Source: Dermanyssus gallinae
Lineage: Eukaryota > Arthropoda > Arachnida > Mesostigmata > Dermanyssidae
Direction of reading: 5' to 3'
Assembly: GCA_003439945.1 (NCBI GenBank)
Contig: QVRM01002192.1
Location: 1,178,001-1,242,000 of the forward strand
DNA length: 64,000 nt
Within the stretch, counting starts at the first letter, position 1. Each line of letters starts with the position of its first letter. The position numbers and the translations under genes were made by a program. The notes under the pieces were generated by a model, which saw only the letters and a program-made list of their open reading frames with translations, was not told the DNA's origin and ran no database searches. Of this stretch, positions 22,400 through 33,929 are shown piece after piece.

Positions 22400-25300
22400 T
22401 TTTATTAAATGACTTTATGTTAGCACTTTGGAGTGAACAATTGTCTCCGCGTTAACGTGTGGTTACGGGTTATCTAACCCGGGATTAGCCCAGTTCAACA
22501 ATGTGCCCCGAACAGATGCTGCGTTTCCTTGTTGGATGTCAAGCGACAGCCTCTGACGCAAAAATGCCGATGCTCTTGAGCCTCCCGTGGAGAGGTTAAG
22601 GCTTCTACCCACGCGCTGAATCAACTTCAATGTAAGCGGGCCTGGTCCTCCCATTGTTTCAAAAGCCAACGGACAAAATTGGTGCGGATAACTAACGCCA
22701 GAGTATTTTCTACATTTGTTAGCCTCTGCTAACCTAGACGCATGACCTGCCTGGTCCGCACCTGCACCGACCATCGAAAGGGCTAATGAGTCGGTTACAG
22801 TTGCGTCCCAAACAAGCATGCGACCACGCTCAAAGGGGGTTAGAGTAAGACCGTCAGGCCTTTTTCCGTCATCTCTGGATAGACCCGGAGGTTCTAGTAC
22901 GCACGCAAAGCCAGCAGATCTTAATGCTCGACTGAAAGTGTCATTTAATGCCGAGTGGCGTGCTCTTCGGCCTGCACTTAAGGCGCATGATGCGCCAAAG
23001 CGTCTACAAGGTAACCGCAACGACATCGGTGAGGGACAACTAGGTCGACACCAAGCCGCAATCCTGTGCTGATGCGCGTCGTCTCATCATCCAAAAGCGT
23101 CCCTATTCATGGACAGGGTAGGGCATGTAACCAGGCTCCAGCCCCTTGACTACTAACAGCTCGAAGCCTGGCTTTGTCAGCCACGGTGGGGGCTCTATCG
23201 ATCAGGCTTGTTAATCGCTTTTCTTGCAGAGGGTCTGTCCACCTGCTCTGTTTAGTTTTTCATCGGGAGGGGAGTCAAACAAAGACAACAATCTGTCGGT
23301 CAGCTTTTGTAGTTCAGCGTTATAAGCTTCCCATCCATCCTTATCCAATAAAGCCCTAACCCTCTCCGAAGCCTGAGTCAATGATGACACGATCGCGGGT
23401 CCAGCCATCATGACCGCGTTCGGCATACCTAAGCCGCCTAGAGAGATCGGAAGCATTACCTGATCCCTTGCCACAGCGGTAAGCTGAAGATTTAGTATCT
23501 CCTCTAAAATGTCTAAGCTAAGATCATTAAAAGGCTGTAAAAGTTCAGGCGATGAGGATAAATTGCAACATCTAACTAGGTGTGTTAACTTCGTGGCTGA
23601 AAAGCAAGATCTAAGGAGAAAAAGACCGCAGTGGGCCCCTAATTGGGATAGTCTGCCTGTGGCGAAGTTCAGTTTGTCTTTCCGGGCGGCTAGTGCTTTT
23701 GGTATCCCATCCGGCAGCAAGGGCACACCTAACAGCTCCAGGTCAGCCTTGTCAACAACGCGACAGCCAGGAAGTAGGCTAAAGAGGTCCGTTAAATCTA
23801 ATGGTGCAATTCCGTTATGATCCGTAACATAGACTTCACATTTGCCCGAGTTCAGATTCAGGCCGCTTATCACACCAAAGTCAATGACTTTTCGAATATC
23901 TTCTAGTACTGTCGGGGGGTCTCCGCCTAGAACGCCGTCATCCAAGTACCAGGCATTAAGGGGGATCGCAGTGTATCCACCATATCCTTGATACACAGAC
24001 AGAAAAGTGGAGGGCCTAGGGGATCGCCCTGCTGAAGGCCTGTTTGCGATAGCATCGTGTTATGGGGCATGACCAGATGTGATGACTGACCGTAAGCCAG
24101 ATTCGTCTGGTGAAACAGTAAGGGCACCCACGACTTGACGGATTGAAGTAGATGGTCTCGTCGAACGCTATTAAAAGCGTTTTGGAAGTCCAGTTTGGCC
24201 ATCACCGTCGGTAGTTTGCGCGATTGCAGAAATGTACGGGCACAGTGTACTGCTACCTCTGTACCGCCAGGGGTAGCGAATCCTAGCTGGTGATCGCCAA
24301 GAGCTGCTAAAACAGCATCCTTATTATCTTGACAGCTGATTTTGGCTGCCAATCGGCGAACGACCGAGGAACAGGCGATAGGGTGTAATGCTCCATCTTT
24401 TTTCTTTAGTGCAAACATCCGTGCTCCGAAGATAAGTGGTATAAAACAGGATGGGGGCGAGCCCCATCTGAGCACATCAACTACTTTGGCAATGGCGTCT
24501 GCTAATCGCTCAGCCGTGCTGCCCAGTGCACCAGACAGTAGGTCCTGAAGTAGACGGGGTCTCATAAAATCCAGGCCGGCAGCTGAACTCCGAATGAAGG
24601 TCTTCATGGCGTTCAGTATCTTGTCGCGCGAGGTTGAAGATGGCAGTGTGACCGCCGGGGTGTGGGCATGGTTAGATCCCGAGGAGCCTATGGGTGTTTG
24701 GAGCGGAGTGCTTCCGTATTTTCGTTCACTGGCGCTAGAATATCCTCGGAGCTCACCAATCTAGCTGCACCTGAGATATCGAATTCCGACAGCCGGACTC
24801 TCACCCGTCTGGAGAAGTTATCGTCGAGGTAAGCCTTCGATCCCGAACCCTCGTGCGTCACGTCCCCAAGCCTTTTTCCCTTTGAAAATTCGCGTAAGTT
24901 CTTCCTAATCACGACAGACAGGGACCGGGCGTCCTTTTCTGCTCAAGGAAGTCGCAATACGACCGGAGCAAAGGAGAACAAAGACTACCAGGCGGTGAAG
25001 TCGTTGTCCTTGGCGACGTTTGAGAAGACGTTAGTAAGTTCCTCTGCAACAGTAGGCCTTACAGATTTTGGTAAAATGCGTAGCAGTTTGGCTTGGCGCA
25101 TGTTTGCCTGAATGTCGACGAGTAGAGTGTATATATCAATTTCTTCCGTCGAGGCCCGATGGGCTGTGAACGGCCTGTTGGCGGCGTCAGCATGCCTGGT
25201 TGATATGTGTCTGGCAAGACCCCTTTTCGTGAAGACACCTTTGCAAACCGGGCATGTAGCCCTATTGGAGTTATCCAATAATGGAGATGTTTGTGCGGCC

Positions 25301-25850
25301 TCAGTTCCGCTTGGGTTATTATTATCTGGCATTATGATGTAAATGCTTTAAGCTTCTCTGCTTTTCAGAGCTTCCGCGATTGTTCTCAAAGTTGATGCCA
25401 GATCAGGGCTGACACCCTCTAACATCCGAGCGACGTCTGTTAAGGCGCCCCCAACATCTCTGCGAGACGTCTTGTTACGGGTGTGTCTTTTTGTGGTAAG
25501 TTTAGCGGCATACCGCGGCCGAGCTTGACGACTCCTGTATGTGTTGGTTCGTTTCCGTTTGGGCCTCGGTAGCGGTCGCGGATTGGGGAGAAGCAGCTGC
25601 GGTGAGGAGCTTTCCTGTGTGGTAGAAATGCCCCTAAGGACAGCAGCGTACGAAGCCTTATCTTTGCTGGAACCACCGGGTTGCACGTCTTCCACGAGAG
25701 CAGCTGTGGCATCAGGTCCCTCGGTGATCGATGCAGACGGATGCGTTGCCTTAACTTATTATAGAACTCTCGCCTCCATGATGATCCTGTTCCGCTCGCG
25801 GAGGTAGGCCACACGCGGACAGGAAGGCGATCCGGCCACGTGGGGGCCAC
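22400..25850 (-). mobile_element. RLE-type (R2-like) LINE, copy A, nearly full length
   Basis: Non-LTR retrotransposon reading leftward. In order: a basic N-terminal segment (25770-25348); a C2H2 finger CPVCKGVFTKRGLARHISTRH (25270-25200); a linker VIRKNLREFSKGKRLG; reverse transcriptase with MAKLDFQNAFNSVRRDHLL, TGLQQGDPLGPPLFCL and the catalytic box WYLDDGVLGGD (~23950); and a Cys-His knuckle followed by a PD-(D/E)xK restriction-like endonuclease (KRPDGLTLTPFERG, MLVWDATVTDSL, ~22850). It ends with LDIQQGNAASVRGTLLNW. The stop codons at 25350-25348 and after DFTAW (24985) lie in the same frame as the coding that follows, so they are nonsense mutations in one long ORF, not ORF boundaries. 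Frameshifts follow near 24650, 23980 and 23100. Such elements reverse-transcribe RNA at a nicked, often specific, target. This copy is dead. Confidence 0.9.
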
Positions 25851-26239
25851 TACAGTTATAAACAGGCATTGTATTTAGCTCGTCACGCTCACAACTAAGA
25901 AAACCTTACAAAAATATCTATTACCGGCATCAAGACCGCCACATGATGTCTAAGGCACGTGTCATCCCCGCAAACCCGACCGTCCCGTCTAATCGCGAAA
26001 AAAATCAAGAGATTGCTACTATTTATTTTATACATGTAGCGGATTTCCGAATTTATATTGGCCATACAAGTATAGCAGGCAATAAAACGCCTACAATATA
26101 AACAATAAATCCCACACTTACACCTCTCAGCAATACTATTAGGTCGCCCAATACATCACATAAACAGACGTATGCGCGAGGCTTTACAATATTGATACGG
26201 CACAAATAATACATTGTGCACGTGCATCGACGCAGCAGA

Positions 26240-27040
26240 ACACATATTCTTTATTCCAAACTTCTTTTGCTGGCATCGTCCTACAGGAGAACTGCGTCTC
26301 TCCACTGCTGTATACAGTATTTAGTTTAGATATAAAAGCTTACACACCTTCGAATGTTAAATGCCCTTTCTACGCTGACGACCTAAAAGTATACACTCCC
26401 TTGGACTTTTCTTAGCGCATACTACGCTACAGTCCGCTGTCGCCGTCATCAGCCGCTGGTGCAGTGGCAATGATAGACAGCCGTTCCAAAATGTCTTAAT
26501 TTGAAACATGGCTCGTCGGACTGTCAGCTTAACAATTGTCTACCGTAAATGTTGTGCAAGGCCTTGATGTATTCATGTCAACGGAAATTACGTTTTCTGT
26601 ACGTTTTAGATATCTAGTCAAATTAGCATCCGTATTTTTGAACATGATCCGTTGTTTCATCAGGGACCGATATTTTCCTCAGGAACCGATTTTTTGTGCA
26701 CACACAAAGATATGATTGAAAGCATTCAGAGAAGATCTCTATGGAGGCTCAAGGAATATCTAACTGAATGCCCTAAAGTTCCCGACGCTGTCAACTTTAT
26801 TAAAAAACAACGACGCGGATACTATAAGGCAGCTTGTAAGCGATAATCTTATTTACCGCTTCTTGGATGTAACAATGAACGAACGTATAAGCCAAATAAT
26901 ACCTTTAATAAGACTTAAAGTAATCAATAATATGTTGGCACGGCGTGTAGTCCAAGAATTGCGCAGCACGGCGGCCTCTCAAGCTTCACTGCATCACAGC
27001 CTCCTTTCACCATTCGTTCGGTAAATAAAGACGTTTTGGA
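26240..27040 (+). mobile_element. Jockey/CR1-like LINE relic
   Basis: The plus strand near 26370-26400 reads CPFYADDLKVYTPLDFS, the YADD catalytic box of a reverse transcriptase, followed by a stop. Farther on are HKDMIESIQRRSLWRLKEYL (~26700-26760) and a decayed C-terminal segment to about 27000, ending in GGTAAATAAAGACGTTTTGG. There are many stops and gaps. The reading YADD-LK-Y resembles 43930-43560, suggesting the same family. Confidence 0.65.
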
Positions 27041-28935
27041 TTGATTCTACCCTAGCCTACATCCGCTATTAGGCTAACTAATCGGCACGCAAGCTGACCC
27101 GGACACGGGACTGTCTAGACGGAAGGATTGGGAAAGCAACATCCAGACTATACACGCATTGCTATAGCAAAGTCGACGTTGTGCTAGAACACATATTACG
27201 GCTTTGTAGCGCCTGTGCAGAAGCACGCTAAAAGCTGCGAATAGTGTACTACTGGTGATGAAGCAGTCTCACCGTACACGTGGTGGCTTCGACCACTTCC
27301 TGAGAGAAAAGCGCCTAATTCGAGAAGTGATCAAAGAGATCAAAAAGAAATCAGGACCTGGATGAAACACGTAAATGATTTCAATGCAGACGCTGAACCC
27401 GAAGCAAGACGACCGCTGATAAGGTGGATCAAGGAGAGCACCCCCCCCCCGCCCCGGTTCGCAGATGCAATACTCTAGTTAATACCTTGTAGCGGAAGAA
27501 AAGTAGGGGATGACTGGCTTTTAGCAGAGCAGGTAAATAATGTACATGACTGCTTTAAATCTATACACGCGGCTGTGTGGTGCCGCTATTCCTGTAAGCA
27601 TTTTGTCAGAATAAAAAGCGCCGCACCTAGGACATATTATGCTGAAAGTACTTTTGCTCCGGAAAGTTCTGCGCCACCATCTGGCTAATAACCGTACCTG
27701 TGTTATTTTTCAATTTGTCGATAGAATTCTCCCAAGTACAACGTGAGTGTAGCTTAACCGAGCAAAAGAAAATAAAGAATAAAAAGAAAAACATATCTAG
27801 TCCGTTGACCTCGCCCACAAAGTCATCTCATAGAGATACGGCTTTCTCTCTATACAGTTAAGCGCCCTGTGTCAATAACCATTCGAACCCAATGGGTCGG
27901 TGGTTCACCTGGGTATGTATAACGCGAGAACTTAATAAACAAAAAAGATTTCGATCTAACTTTCGATTTCAGGGTGAATTGATATCTAACGCAACAAGCG
28001 TCTATTGCGCCACGAGAAAACGCTCCGCCAGCAGAGTTCTCGTACTGCCTACCAAGTCAGATTTGTGTGAGACTTCAGAAGTGCGAGTTGCTGGTATAGC
28101 TTTTGATACACGATCCTAAAGCCCAAAGAGCCAGCCCTCTATAACTACGCGCAGAGTATATTTATGCTTGCTTGTCGGAACACCAGACGAACATACAAGA
28201 ATTCAAACAGTTCTTGCCTAATTGAAAGCTTACAAGGTGTTCATTGCGTCGGTTTTATGCATGTGCGGTCATATTTAATCGACCAGCTCGTATACAACAT
28301 ATATGTGTATACGACACATTATGAACCAACGTAAAGTGCATCCCCTTATCATACCCTCTCGTATATACAAATTGACCTTTGGTATGTCACGGCATGTCCT
28401 CGTGCAGTTTGTAATAAACATGAGTTTTTTTATTAAAATATTCATACACACAAACATGCATGTGCCTAACATAGTCCTATAGGGCTGCTCTAGACTTTTC
28501 GATGCAGAACCTGTTCCGATCGTTGCGGAGCGGCATACGAGAAGCGTAATATGTGTTCAAGCGATTTGCATTTGAGACGCTCAACCCAACGTACCCCAAA
28601 AGAAATACGTCTGCTTGCTTCGTCTAAATGACACAATCCGTCGAGAGGTCCACTCAGCCTCCACTAGTCGGCGTCTGGACGCTGTCGACCATCTTCCGAT
28701 TTGCTGCCGATAAATTGTCGTCAGCGCGCAATCCTGCATGAGCCGAAACGAACTATGCTTCACTAGTGCAAAGTTGTGAAGAGTCTTGGAAAGTTCTGTC
28801 GAACTTTCACATAATGAAGTACATTGGATAAGAGAATGAGGCGGAGTCGGAGCGCAACGGGAAGGTAAAGTAGTGCAGGTAAAGTATAGATTTAATTCGA
28901 TTTAAATCGTTCTAACGATATGCTCAAATTTATCA
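27041..28935. other. No gene recognised
   Basis: No coding region could be supported on either strand. Minor items are a C-run at 27440-27451 and a short plus-strand stretch near 27360-27430 reading KHVNDFNADAEPEARRPLI, which may be a retroelement scrap. Confidence 0.4.

Positions 28936-28939
<4 letters not shown>

Positions 28940-28984
<45 letters not shown>
28940..28984. repeat. (AT)n microsatellite
   Basis: About 22 AT units directly abutting the left end of the deleted mariner at 28985. Confidence 0.96.
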
Positions 28985-28987
<3 letters not shown>

Positions 28988-29870
28988 GGCTACAAAAAAG
29001 TCTTTTCGGTTTTGGCGCTATAAAGAAAACACATATATAGGAGACACGGGAGGTCTTATTTATTGATTTATATATTCTCCGCCGGAAGAGACAACCTCTG
29101 CCCAACGATTTACAAGGTTTTCGATTTCTAAATAATCATCCAAATTTCCAAAAAACTCCAAAATATTCTTCCAGTCCAGAACGCACGTGTTCGAAAGAAG
29201 TGGATTTTTTACCACTTAAAAATTTTTGCATCGATCTGAATAGGTGGTAATTAGATGGTGCTAAGTCGGGGGAATACGGTGGATGTTCCAAAAGTTCCCA
29301 TTTTAGCTGGTAAATTTTCGAAAGGGTCTCTTTACTCACGTGGGGCCTTGCGTTGTCTTGGTGGAACAGGATACTTTTCCTTGAAATTAGTGCAGGGTAC
29401 GACTGCTTTCATTTTTCGTAAACCTTTTCGAGTTGTTGACAGTACACGGCCTTATTTATCGTCTGGTTACGCGGTAAAAGTTCATAGTGCACTATTCCGC
29501 CCACATTCCAACAAATACACAATAAAACTTTTTTTTCCCTTTCGGAACTTCTCAAACCACTGTTGGCACATTCTGTCTGTACAACAGGCATCTACTAACG
29601 ATTTTAACAACTTTTTGTGAGCCTGCGTTGCACTCAGTTCATTTTTAAACTCATGGAGTAGAATTGCCCGAATTTGGCATTTTTCTACCTCCATTTTGCA
29701 GCACTTTTACGAACAAACGTCTACGCAGATTTCAAAATGGTTGATACCTGCAGATTCCCCGCTCTTTTTCACATGAAAACAACAAAGAGTGAGCCAATGA
29801 CCTAGGCGCCGGGGCGGGCGCTGTGAAAGCCGCGCAAGCGCCAATCCGAAAAGACTTTTTGTAGACCCTA
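28985..29870 (-). mobile_element. mariner, internally deleted (886 bp)
   Basis: Imperfect terminal inverted repeats (left TAGGGCTACAAAAAAGTC, right reverse complement TAGGGTCTACAAAAAGTC) define the element. TA at both outer edges fits the mariner target. The minus strand encodes an N-terminal helix-turn-helix (ILLHEFKNELSATQAHKKLL, then QQWFEKFRKGKKS) that jumps to GGIVHYELLPRNQTIN, so the middle with the first catalytic Asp is gone. HQDNARPH keeps the second Asp. The third, 34 residues on in YSPDLAPSNYHLF, is Asn. At least one frameshift separates the two parts. This is a different family from the 5.6-kb mariner. It could only move with help from a full-length relative. Confidence 0.92.
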
Positions 29871-29879
29871 TATAAATAT

Positions 29880-31640
29880 ATAGTGTTAATTTTGAATTTT
29901 CGCCTTGAAGCTAAGCTCAATTTGCTCACTAGCCCATAATAATAATTGTCGGTGTAATATCTACTAAATATGTGCAAGTCGGTTACGTTAAGACTTTACA
30001 CCCGTGCTGGAGTAACTTGAACATGCTCATGTTGCACTCGGCACGCCTTTAATCTCATATAAAAGTAAATTATTTTTTGTTTATAAAGTAATACCTTGCT
30101 TAAACACATAGTTGCATGTTATTTAAAATAATAATATGATCCAAACGTTAACTTAATAATGAACTAAGTCATGAGTAAATTTCGTGCCGTTTCACAGTAT
30201 AGGACGATTAACGGTATTGCTGATGATGTAGTGAGAATGGAACGCTTCTATACCCTACCTGCCTTATCGAGCTAATCTGACTCGTAGCAGAGTTCCGGAC
30301 AAAGCTTACCGAACAGACGGTTGAAATCGAGCCGGTGTATTTCAACTGCAGTCAATGGCCGGAAGTCAAATCTATATTAAACAGGTCACATAATAGGGTT
30401 CCTAGATTTAGATCCTTTTTGAACGACAATATCTTATTCCGGCAACGCGACACAAAGAACTAGGACATTTTGCGTGAATCTAAATCACAATCACACACGA
30501 GGGAATTATATCCAGACTGTTGACACAAAAATAACGACTGTGGATCACAAGGATTGTATGTGCAATACATACGGCGCTATGCAGACAACGACTGTGCGTG
30601 CGACTGCCAGACGACATGAAACTAATGAACAGATGAAGGGTTCGTTTTCAGCATCATGACAAGTCTTGAAGCAGAGTAAGCATGCAATCTAAATCCACTA
30701 ATACGCGCTGCGCTCAACTTGTATATACATGTTTTTAAACATTAAACACACAAAAAATGTATGATTCGAATTTAGGGTCACATGGGTATACAATGCTTTA
30801 CAATTATATATTTATATATAATTGTAAAGTGCCGCGAGCAGTAAGTCATTACGTGACATACAAATACTGGCAGTATTCTCACTTTATCTTTCCAATGAAA
30901 TGGCGATAGTGTCACTAATATTGAAATATACCACCATCTCACAGGTTCCGGTGTTTGTCAATGTTTCATTGAATGTCATACACTCATTGTAACGAATGTT
31001 TAGAAAATTTAATAGATTTCTGTGGTTATCAAGTTCGAGTCTGGTATGAGGCGTTGTAACAAAGTTGACAGATCTTTAACACAATGGTCAATATTGAATA
31101 GGTAGATCATAACATAGAGAAATAGAGAAAGCGGAGGGGAGACGGGGGTTACAAGAGGTAGTTGGGTCAATCGGAGATCATCGGGTTGCATCGTGTAGAG
31201 TCACTCACCATCGGGCCATACGGGGCAAACACATCAATGCATTAGCATAACGTCATCGTGAATAAGAAGACGCAAGACCGCAGTTTATCCAGATTGTTGT
31301 GACGGCCGTGTTGGTGACTAAGAAGGGCGATCATCTGTTCCTGGCGAGGCCGACTACAACATTTGTTGACGAAAATAACAAGTGCCTTCAGAGTCAATTG
31401 GGTGAACTGTTTGAATGAGCTCTGATTGGCTTGAAAGAAGGATGGCCACAACAACGCCGACTCCGACGTCTCGTGTCACAAGCCGGCAAAAATGAGTTGC
31501 TCGCGAATCAGAGCTATCTAGGTCGTATTTACGAGCTGCGCCACATAATTGAATCAGTCTGCACCTGCTTGACCCGAATCAACCCAATGCAACGATGCCC
31601 GTACCAATGCCTCTTTGCCAATCGAGATATCTTCCACGTA
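29880..31640. other. No gene recognised; one perfect palindrome
   Basis: AT-rich, no supportable gene. 30796-30829 is a perfect 16-bp-arm palindrome (see next entry). An open plus frame at 31431-31640 (RRLRRLVSQAGKNELLANQS) has no recognisable domain and runs into a TA tract. Confidence 0.4.
30796..30829. repeat. Perfect 34-bp palindrome
   Basis: Arms CTTTACAATTATATAT and ATATATAATTGTAAAG are exact complements separated by TT. It could extrude as a cruciform or be a relic of an AT-rich foldback element. Confidence 0.9.
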
Positions 31641-31642
31641 AA

Positions 31643-31643
<1 letters not shown>

Positions 31644-31687
<44 letters not shown>
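31644..31687. repeat. (TA)n microsatellite
   Basis: About 21 units. Shorter TA patches follow to 31741. Confidence 0.95.
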
Positions 31688-31688
<1 letters not shown>

Positions 31689-32629
31689 TCTCACTAAAAA
31701 CGGCAAAAATATATATATACAAACTATAGGTATATATATATAGACACATTCGGAAAGAAATATGCGTTTAATAGGAATCATTTAGGCGGTCAATTGATGG
31801 TGGTTCGGCTCGGAATAGAGTCCCATGTTAACAAAACGGTGAGGGACATTAGCGACCGCCTGATGCAAACCGTAGCGGTCCTTATTTTACGAGGAGAAGA
31901 ATATGCATGACAACCGTGTACGTTGAATATATAATAAGAAGGCTTTTTTGCTTGGAGTGAATGGGGCTTTCAGGGCTTTCATACCTTAATCATCGAGATT
32001 AGTAGTGACTTTATAAATATTATCAAAGTATTTATTTATTCGACATATTCTCTACAGATTCCGTCGGAAGTCATAACTAATCATAATAATAATCTAAACA
32101 GTGTCAGCAGTGTATACGCACTCCCTTTCTAGTAAGAAGGGAGAGTAAAACGATGTTAAACGGATTATACACGTCTGGATATCCTGTTTTCCCTTACAAG
32201 CAAATCGTTTGCTGCAAGCCTCAACAATAAGATACTAGACATTTCGTATTGAACTTGTCACTCCGTTATAATATAGCAAAATGTATTGACAGTGTTTATA
32301 AAAAGTTCAATTTTGCCGAAGTTCTATTTTGTTGCACAGATTGGGTCAATGTGTTTGGGCACACAAAGACCTCACGCCCCTCCGCTTCGTTGCACGTCGT
32401 TGGCCTGTTCGAACGCCGCGTCTTCGGTGCTCTCATAAATAGTGCCGCAGAAGAATCTCTAACCCCCCAGTAGAGAGATATGGCCGTCCGAAAAAGAAGC
32501 CACGCTTTTTATAATTTGTTATTATTGGATGCCCAATTTAGCAACCCTACTTCTATGCAAAAAGATCGTTTTTATGCAACATAAGATGATAAGCTTAATA
32601 TTTATTATGATAGGAGACTATGATCGCCA

Positions 32630-32915
32630 AGGAGTGCGGACGTGTGCATGTCGAGCTCCGAGAAAACACGCCTATTCGTGTGTGTGCAGGATGGTGAACC
32701 TAGGAAGTAACATACCAGAGTAATGCTTGTAACTCAGTGATCAGTTTGGTGTACTGTGTGTGACTATGCGACAGAGGCACGAGCAGCTATGAGGCTGTTA
32801 GGATCCACACGACATGGTGAAGCAAAACGAAACCACCGGCGTAACGGTCCATAGCCTCCAAGCGGCACGCCGATGCCATTTAAATTCGAATTCCAACGGC
32901 TGCTTAACTAAGATT
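32630..32915 (+). repeat. Dispersed repeat family, copy 2 (unclassified)
   Basis: Partner of 4490-4770 in the same orientation, sharing AGTAACATACCA, GGTGAAGCAAAACGAAAYCACC and the AATTCGAATTCCAACGG block. It ends ~90 bp before LINE copy E. The intervening 31750-32630 shows no recognisable gene. Confidence 0.6.
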
Positions 32916-32999
32916 TGATGTTAGAACAGCTAACCTACGAAGTGGCGCCAACAGTGATTTCAATAACTCATCGCATGACAGCCACAGTACAACCAGACA

Positions 33000-33402
33000 C
33001 CGCTTTGCTATTATTTGAGAAGCAGCAATAATAATCATAAGCGCGACGGAGGCGGGATGGGTTGCCGAACATGCAGAAAAAGAAAAGTGGCGAAAATACA
33101 CAGAGTTAGAGCCTAGATACAATTTCGTGCCGATTGCAATGGAAACATTAGGCCCGGTCAGCAGAAGTACAAGGAAATTTATAAAAGAATTAGGTGATCG
33201 AATACGAGCAAACACCGGGGATATACGCGAAGACGAATTTCTGAGGCAGCTGCTTTCACTGGCAGTTTGCAGAGGAAATGCCGCGTCGATATTAGATGCG
33301 ATGGGCTGAGAATAGCTAGATGGTAACCATGAAATAACGAGGATACACATTCACACCTCACAATTGTATTGTCCTAACACATAATAATAATAATAATAAT
33401 CA
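33000..33402 (+). mobile_element. RLE-type LINE, copy E (second subfamily), 3' end
   Basis: The plus strand reads AEHAEKEKWRKYTELEPRYN, then VPIAMETLGPVSRSTR, and ends FLRQLLSLAVCRGNAASILD before a TGA at 33307-33309. This is the extreme C-terminus of a restriction-like-endonuclease LINE, comparable to PLAFETLG...LQRLSLDVQRGNAAS of copy D but of another subfamily. The tail is (ATA)n at about 33381-33402. The same 3' end recurs in J at 59964-60178. Strong 5' truncation. Confidence 0.75.
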
Positions 33403-33404
33403 TA

Positions 33405-33905
33405 ATTTTTTTTTTTTTTTTGGAACAAGGGTTTATTTTATCAATATGTACATGTATCACAATTATTAATATATTACTTATATAATATCTACAATATTGC
33501 TTATATTATTCTTATTGCTTGAGTGTCGGCGACCACTCAACATCATCTTGGCGTTGCCTCTCTGTAATTCTAATGACACTCTCTGTCGGAGGAAAGCGGT
33601 CGATCTTGGCTCCGCTGTGGCCTCGAAGAGCTTCTTCCCAAGCTCCTTTGTCAGTTTGAGTGCATCCTTGCCCCAAACGCCAGATGACTCGAGGCCGAAC
33701 GCCATTACAACGTGGTCCTCAAGGAGATGCGCGTATAGGCGCCGTTTGTGCATCTCCCGTTGGTGGATAATGTTGCCGACGCCCGCGTTGGCTAGTGCAC
33801 GATAGCCGAGAGCGTACGTGTCGGAGACGGTGACGTCCCATGCCAGCGACCGATTGCGGTCCCAGTCTCGGCTGGTAAGGCCGTCCGGTCGACGCTTGTC
33901 GTATA
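33405..33905 (-). mobile_element. RLE-type LINE, copy F, 3' end with poly-A
   Basis: Minus strand: KRRPDGLTSRDWDRN and LAWDVTVSDTYALGYRALA, the PD-(D/E)xK endonuclease core, then AFGLESSGVWGKDALKLTKE and FLRQRVSLELQRGNA. The T-run at 33405-33421 is its poly-A tail read from the other strand. The 5' truncation coincides with an (AAT)n tract at 33903-33926. It lies tail to tail with copy E and head to head with copy D. Confidence 0.85.
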
Positions 33906-33929
33906 ATAATAATAATAATAATAATAGGT

